DNA from: Sphingomonadales bacterium UBA6174
Lineage (GTDB): Bacteria; Pseudomonadota; Alphaproteobacteria; Sphingomonadales; Sphingomonadaceae
NCBI GenBank assembly: GCA_002422945.1
Contig: DITW01000042.1
Coordinates: forward strand, 147 to 17,010
Reading direction: 5' to 3'
DNA: 16,864 nucleotides
The position numbers and the translations under genes were made by a program. The notes beneath the pieces were generated by a model. That model worked only from the letters and a program-made list of their open reading frames with translations, was not told the DNA's origin and made no database searches. Shown here one piece after another: positions 12,870 through 16,864 of this stretch; within the stretch, counting starts at the first letter, position 1, and each line of letters begins with the position of its first letter.

Positions 12870-14612
12870 GTGAACGATCAGCGCAACATGATCCTGGCGA
12901 TCGTGCTGTCTGCTTTTGTGCTGTTTGGCTGGGGCATCGCCTCTGACAAATTGTTTCCGCAGCACAAGGCCGCGCCCCAAGCATCCGCACCATCCGCTAC
13001 CGAGGCCGCGCCCGCCCTTCCCGGTGCGGTGGCGACAGCCCCTTCGGATGTGCTGCGTGATCGCACCATCGTGTTGGCGGCGACGCCCCGTGTGAAGATC
13101 GACACGCCGCGCCTTGCCGGTTCGATCAACCTTGTCGGCGCGCGCATCGATGATCTGGTGCTGCGGAATTACAAGGAAACGATCAAGAAAGATTCGGGGG
13201 AGGTCCGGCTGTTGTCGCCATCTGGCGCGAAATCGGCATATTTCGCGGAATTCGGCTGGCTCGGTGAAGGATTCAAACGCCCCGATTCCAATTCGGTCTG
13301 GACAGCAGACAAGCAGGTTCTGACCCCGGATAGCCCGGTTACGCTGACCCATAATAATAAGGCGGGCCAGTTGTTCACGATCGTCGTCTCGATCGACAAG
13401 AACTTCATGTTCAATCTCAAGCAGAGCGTCGCCAACCAGTCCGCTGGCACCATCGCGGTGCGCAGCTTTGGGCTGTTGAGCCGCGCGGGCCATTCGCCCG
13501 ATCAATCGACATGGACCCACCATGCAGGGCCGATGGCCGTATTTAACGGTGCGGCGAATTATGACCTTGATTACAAGGAAATGGACGAGGGCGAGACGCT
13601 CAGCAAAAATTCAACCGGTGGCTGGCTCGGCTATACGGACAAATATTGGCTGACCGCGCTCATCCCGAACCAGCAGGCCAATGTGGCCGGTCGCTTCACC
13701 CTGAGCGGCCCGGAACGCTATCAGGCCGACATCACCCCTGCCGCCGCGACATTATTGGGCGCTGGCAAGACGTTGACCAATGAAACCCGTTTCTTTGCGG
13801 GCGCCAAGGAAGTCAGCCTGTTGGAAAGCTACCAGAACGAAGGCGGCGTCACGCAGTTTGACAAGTCAATCGACTGGGGCTGGTTCTATTGGTTTGAAAA
13901 GCCGATTTTCTATACGCTCGATTGGCTGTTCCGCATGCTCGGCAATTTCGGCGTCGCGATCATCGCGCTGACCTTCATTATTCGCGGCTTGATGTTCCCG
14001 GTGGCCCAGCGCCAGTTCCGTTCGATGGCGGCGATGCGCGTGCTTCAACCCAAGGTGAAGCAGCTGCAAGAGCGTTACAAGGACGACAAGGCGACCTTGC
14101 AACAGGAAATGATGGCGCTCTACCAGAAGGAAAAGGTCAACCCTTTCGCGGGCTGCATGCCGATCCTAATTCAGGTGCCAGTGTTTTATGCGCTGTATAA
14201 GGTGCTGACGCTGACGATCGAAATGCGGCATCAGCCTTTTGCCTTATGGCTGCATGATTTGTCTGCGCCGGACCCGTTGACCCCGCTCAACCTGTTTGGC
14301 CTGCTCGACTTCACCCCGCCCTCCTTTATGGCGCTGGGCGTGCTGCCGATCCTGCTGGGCATCACCATGTATTTGCAGTTCAAGCTGAACCCCGCGCCGA
14401 TGGACCCGGTTCAACAGCAAGTGTTCAGCCTGATGCCGTGGATTTTGATGTTCGTCATGGCACCATTTGCGGCCGGTTTGCAGCTCTATTGGGTGGTCAG
14501 CAACATTTTCACCATCGCCCAGCAGAAGTTCCTGTATTCCCGATATCCGGGCATCAAGGCTGAAACTGACAAACCGGCTTCCGAGAAGACGGTCGAAGGG
14601 AAAACCCGTTGA
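12870..14612 (+). CDS. yidC: Membrane protein insertase YidC
   Basis: YidC inserts and folds inner-membrane proteins, alone or with SecYEG. The protein is 580 aa. A first helix spans about residues 7-24 (MILAIVLSAFVLFGWG), then comes a large periplasmic domain of about 300 residues. The conserved insertase core from about residue 340 has five helices. LTFIIRGLMFPV contains Arg372, the functional arginine in the hydrophilic groove. After it come the helical hairpin QRQFRSMAAMRVLQPKVKQL and NPFAGCMPILIQVPVFYALY. The start is GTG 12870 with GGGGGAAG upstream, an excellent ribosome binding site. The end overlaps yihA as TTGA. cbb3 oxidase subunits are among the plausible clients, though the link is only general. 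Confidence 0.97.
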   Translation: MNDQRNMILAIVLSAFVLFGWGIASDKLFPQHKAAPQASAPSATEAAPALPGAVATAPSDVLRDRTIVLAATPRVKIDTPRLAGSINLVGARIDDLVLRNYKETIKKDSGEVRLLSPSGAKSAYFAEFGWLGEGFKRPDSNSVWTADKQVLTPDSPVTLTHNNKAGQLFTIVVSIDKNFMFNLKQSVANQSAGTIAVRSFGLLSRAGHSPDQSTWTHHAGPMAVFNGAANYDLDYKEMDEGETLSKNSTGGWLGYTDKYWLTALIPNQQANVAGRFTLSGPERYQADITPAAATLLGAGKTLTNETRFFAGAKEVSLLESYQNEGGVTQFDKSIDWGWFYWFEKPIFYTLDWLFRMLGNFGVAIIALTFIIRGLMFPVAQRQFRSMAAMRVLQPKVKQLQERYKDDKATLQQEMMALYQKEKVNPFAGCMPILIQVPVFYALYKVLTLTIEMRHQPFALWLHDLSAPDPLTPLNLFGLLDFTPPSFMALGVLPILLGITMYLQFKLNPAPMDPVQQQVFSLMPWILMFVMAPFAAGLQLYWVVSNIFTIAQQKFLYSRYPGIKAETDKPASEKTVEGKTR

Positions 14613-15247
14613 GCAACGCCGATGAATACCGCCTCGAATTTGCGCGCAAGCTTTTTTCGGGGCCGGTAACATTCCTGAAATCCGCGCCCGCGCTTGAGTA
14701 TCTGCCTGATCCGAGCGTGCCGGAAGTGGCCTTTGCGGGCAGATCGAATGTCGGCAAATCGTCGTTGCTCAATAAGCTGACCAACCGCAATTCGCTGGCG
14801 CGGACCTCGGTCACGCCGGGGCGGACGCAGGAACTGAACTATTTCGACGTGGGTGAGCCCGCGCAGTTCCGCCTCGTCGATATGCCGGGCTATGGCTATG
14901 CCAAGGCCCCCAAGGACATTGTCCGCAAATGGAAGTTCCTCGTGAACGACTATCTGCGCGGCCGTGCGGTGTTGAAGCGCGCTTTGGTCCTGATCGACAG
15001 TCGTCACGGGATCAAGCCGGTCGATGTCGAACTGATGGATATGCTGGATAAAGCCGCCGTCAATTACCAGATCGTGATGACCAAGGCCGACAAGATCAAG
15101 CCAAGCGCGTTGGAAGCAGTGCTAGATGCGACCCGCGCCATCGCCCGCAAGCATGTCGCCGCCCATCCGGACATCATCGTCACATCGAGCGAAACCAGCC
15201 AAGGCATCGCCGAGTTGCGCGCGGCAGTGCTGGACGCCATCGCCTGA
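14609..15247 (+). CDS. yihA: Ribosome biogenesis GTP-binding protein YihA/YsxC/EngB
   Basis: This is an essential small GTPase that assists assembly of the large ribosomal subunit. The protein is 212 aa. G1 is GRSNVGKS (44-51), a G2-like TPGRTQ follows at 69-74, G3 is DMPGYG (91-96), G4 is TKAD (158-161) and G5 lies in SSETSQG. The N-terminal extension before G1 is typical. The start is TTG 14609, overlapping the yidC stop as TTGA. The sequence before G1 (FSGPVTFLKSA) supports this start. In the same operon as rpmH, rnpA and yidC it links ribosome, tRNA and membrane biogenesis. Confidence 0.95.
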   Translation: MSNADEYRLEFARKLFSGPVTFLKSAPALEYLPDPSVPEVAFAGRSNVGKSSLLNKLTNRNSLARTSVTPGRTQELNYFDVGEPAQFRLVDMPGYGYAKAPKDIVRKWKFLVNDYLRGRAVLKRALVLIDSRHGIKPVDVELMDMLDKAAVNYQIVMTKADKIKPSALEAVLDATRAIARKHVAAHPDIIVTSSETSQGIAELRAAVLDAIA

Positions 15248-15251
15248 TCCT

Positions 15252-15300
15252 ATGGGCGGATATTACTTCCGCCCATTGATTGTGGCCGTTAAGCTACGGC
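15252..15300. repeat. Two consecutive hairpins between yihA and thiL
   Basis: ATGGGCGG (15252-15259) pairs with CCGCCCAT (15269-15276), an 8-bp perfect stem with a 9-nt loop. GCCGT (15285-15289) pairs with ACGGC (15296-15300), ending 4 nt before the thiL start codon. Neither is followed by a T-run on either strand. They could be a Rho-independent-like pause, an mRNA end or a translation control element. The short second stem overlaps where a ribosome binding site would be. Confidence 0.45.
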
Positions 15301-15304
15301 TGAT

Positions 15305-16264
15305 ATGACAAGCGAGCTTTCCCTGATCGAGTCCTTGCGCGCCCTCGCCACCCATGACGGCGCACGCGGGCTGGCGGATGATGCGGCAGTCCTCCCCTTC
15401 CCCATTGGCCGCGATCTGGTCCTGACCAAGGACATGATGATCGAAGGCGTGCATTTCCTCCCCCAAGACCCGCCCGGCGATGTCGCGTGGAAGCTGCTGG
15501 CCGTGAATTTGTCCGACCTCGCCGCCAAGGGCGCAACACCCTTTGGTGTGCTGACCGGCTATGCGCTGGCGGATTCGGACGAATGGGACCGCGAATTTGT
15601 TGCCGGGCTTGGTCGTGCGCTTGAACATTTCGGCGTGCCGTTATTGGGGGGCGACACCGTGCGCATGCCCGATTGCGCACCGCGCGCCTTGTCCTTGACC
15701 GCGCTTGGCCATGTGCCGCCCGGACAAGCGCCCGATCGTCGCGCCGCCAAAGCGGGTGACCTTCTGTGGGTGTCCGGCACCATCGGCGATGCGGGCGCAG
15801 GCCTTAAGATTGCGCAGGGTGACGATGGCCCCCGCGCCCTGTTGAAACGATTTCGGCTGCCAATACCCCGGCTACGCCTCGGCAAGCTGCTGGCGCCGCA
15901 TGTGCATGCGATGATGGATGTATCTGACGGCCTGTTGATCGATGCCGAGCGGATCGCCACGGCAAGTAATATGGCCCTGTCGATCCGACTGGAGGCCGTG
16001 CCGATCTCCTTGCCATTGCACGAATGGGCGGGCGATGATCGCGAGGCCCGCTTGGCCGCAGCGACGGCAGGCGATGATTATGAACTGCTCTTCACCGCGC
16101 CGCCTTCGCGGACGATATTGTTGAACGAACTGGCCGAGGCTGCCCGCATCGGCATCACCTGCGTGGGTGAGGTGCAAGAGGGTCTTGGCATGAAATTAAC
16201 GCATAATGGCGAAAATCTGCCCCTTCCCGACCGGCTGGGCTATCTGCATCACACCCGCTTGTAA
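15305..16264 (+). CDS. thiL: Thiamine-monophosphate kinase (ThiL)
   Basis: ThiL phosphorylates thiamine monophosphate to the active cofactor thiamine diphosphate, using ATP, in the cytosol. The protein is 319 aa. Family motifs appear in order: GLADDAAV (Asp25, Asp26), TKDMMIEGVHF (41-51), NLSDLAAKGATP (68-79), GGDT (115-118), MDVSDGL (204-210) and GDDYELLF (256-263). These are the Mg/ATP and substrate-binding elements of the PurM/ThiL fold. The start is ATG 15305, agreeing with the usual N-terminus of the family; no Shine-Dalgarno sequence precedes it. In many bacteria thiL follows nusB; here it follows yihA after a short gap holding two hairpins. Confidence 0.95.
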   Translation: MTSELSLIESLRALATHDGARGLADDAAVLPFPIGRDLVLTKDMMIEGVHFLPQDPPGDVAWKLLAVNLSDLAAKGATPFGVLTGYALADSDEWDREFVAGLGRALEHFGVPLLGGDTVRMPDCAPRALSLTALGHVPPGQAPDRRAAKAGDLLWVSGTIGDAGAGLKIAQGDDGPRALLKRFRLPIPRLRLGKLLAPHVHAMMDVSDGLLIDAERIATASNMALSIRLEAVPISLPLHEWAGDDREARLAAATAGDDYELLFTAPPSRTILLNELAEAARIGITCVGEVQEGLGMKLTHNGENLPLPDRLGYLHHTRL

Positions 16265-16269
16265 TTAAT

Positions 16270-16319
16270 TATAATCGCTTCATACTCCGCCCCACAGCGC
16301 GGTCTTCTGCAACCCGCGC
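16270..16319 (+). promoter_or_regulatory. Possible promoter and leader hairpin of hppA
   Basis: TATAAT (16270-16275) is a perfect -10 hexamer in an AT-rich stretch just after the thiL stop. No convincing -35 lies 16-18 bp upstream. If used, transcription would begin near 16282 and leave a leader of about 68 nt with a 6-bp hairpin, GCGCGG (16297-16302) with CCGCGC (16314-16319), before the hppA ribosome binding site. Low certainty. Confidence 0.35.
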
Positions 16320-16349
16320 CGAGACACAAGCAGGGGAAAGGAAAGCTGA

Positions 16350-16864
16350 ATGAGCGTAGTGATGCTAGCCATCGTCTTCGGCCTTACGGCTGTAGCATAT
16401 GGCGTCTTTACAAGTAGGCAGGTGCTGAACAGCCCCGCCGGCAATGCGAAAATGCAAGAGATCGCAGGCGCGATCCAGGAAGGGGCGCAAGCCTATCTCG
16501 GGCGGCAATATCGCACCATCGCCATGGTTGGCGTCGTGGTGGCGATTATCGTGGCCACGACCCTGGGTCTGACATCTGCCACCGGCTTTGTGCTGGGGGC
16601 CGTTTTGTCGGGCGTGGCGGGCTATATCGGGATGAATATCTCGGTCCGCGCCAATGTCCGCACGGCACAGGCGGCCAGCACCGGGCTTCAGGCCGGTTTG
16701 ACGCTCGCATTCCGCGCAGGCGCGATCACCGGCATGCTGGTGGCGGGGCTTGCCCTGCTCGCGATTGCAGTGTTCTTCTGGTATCTTACCGATATCCGGG
16801 GCTATGCCGTCAATGACCGGGTGGTCATAGATGCGCTGGTCGCACTTGCCTTTGGCGCTTCGCT
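16350..16864 (+). CDS. hppA: Membrane-bound proton-translocating pyrophosphatase (HppA), 5' part
   Basis: This enzyme hydrolyses pyrophosphate and pumps protons (or Na+) across the inner membrane. The first 171 codons are in the window; the gene runs past the end and has no stop here. An N-terminal helix (residues 1-20) is followed by the family signature AGAIQEGAQAYLGRQYRTI (39-57). A membrane pair follows at about 58-94, then GYIGMNISVRANVRTAQAA (91-109) and another helix at about 125-147. ATG 16350 has AGGGGAAAGGAAAG upstream. The residue that separates K+-dependent from K+-independent forms lies outside the window. The assignment is firm from the signature alone. Confidence 0.96.
   Translation, partial: MSVVMLAIVFGLTAVAYGVFTSRQVLNSPAGNAKMQEIAGAIQEGAQAYLGRQYRTIAMVGVVVAIIVATTLGLTSATGFVLGAVLSGVAGYIGMNISVRANVRTAQAASTGLQAGLTLAFRAGAITGMLVAGLALLAIAVFFWYLTDIRGYAVNDRVVIDALVALAFGAS

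Noticed and set aside
1..16864. Search for tRNA, rRNA, CRISPR arrays, insertion sequences and phage or attachment sites
   Set aside because: No regular spaced repeats, transposase motifs, terminal repeats or tRNA-like sequences were seen; the longest gene-free gap is about 250 bases.

Overview
The window reads as chromosomal DNA of an alphaproteobacterium, most likely a sphingomonad (Sphingomonadales). The clues are moderately high GC, the style of the proteins, the rpmH-rnpA-yidD-yidC-yihA order and a complete cbb3 oxidase cluster. Genus is not resolved. There is no mobile element, tRNA, rRNA or CRISPR array, and coding density is very high with many 4-nt stop/start overlaps.

Region 1 (1-6604, + strand) is a cytochrome cbb3 oxidase operon: the 3' end of ccoN, then ccoO, ccoQ, ccoP, ccoG, ccoH, ccoI and ccoS. 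The first four encode the high-affinity terminal oxidase. The last four encode its assembly factors: a ferredoxin-like copper reductase, a small membrane factor, a Cu-transporting P-type ATPase and a maturation peptide. ccoQ and ccoS are only 54 codons each. The first 90 nt of ccoG hold two perfect hairpins in tandem, the second followed by TTTT. They lie exactly between the structural and assembly halves of the operon.

Region 2 (6605-9678) continues the low-oxygen theme. An OmpW-type porin gene on the minus strand ends at a strong terminator. It diverges from hemN, the oxygen-independent coproporphyrinogen III oxidase, and a perfect FNR/FixK palindrome lies 36 bp upstream of hemN. A small exported Cys-rich protein overlaps the end of hemN, and a universal stress protein follows.

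Region 3 (9735-11711) holds a class III omega-transaminase of the putrescine/beta-alanine:pyruvate type and an unrecognised 178-aa soluble protein that ends at a terminator-like hairpin.

Region 4 (11783-15247) is the ribosomal protein L34, RNase P and membrane insertase block: a small PGPGW-like membrane protein, rpmH, rnpA, yidD, yidC and yihA/engB. rnpA has no ATG, GTG or TTG in frame at its expected start. The best start is a CTG that overlaps the rpmH stop, and the rnpA frame is also open across all of rpmH. yidD, yidC and yihA start with TTG, GTG and TTG.

Region 5 (15305-16864) holds thiL (thiamine-phosphate kinase) and the 5' part of hppA (membrane pyrophosphatase), which runs off the window.

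No wholly new multi-gene system is evident. The most unusual signals are at RNA level: the tandem hairpins in ccoG, the rnpA start and its internal hairpin, and the FNR site geometry at hemN.
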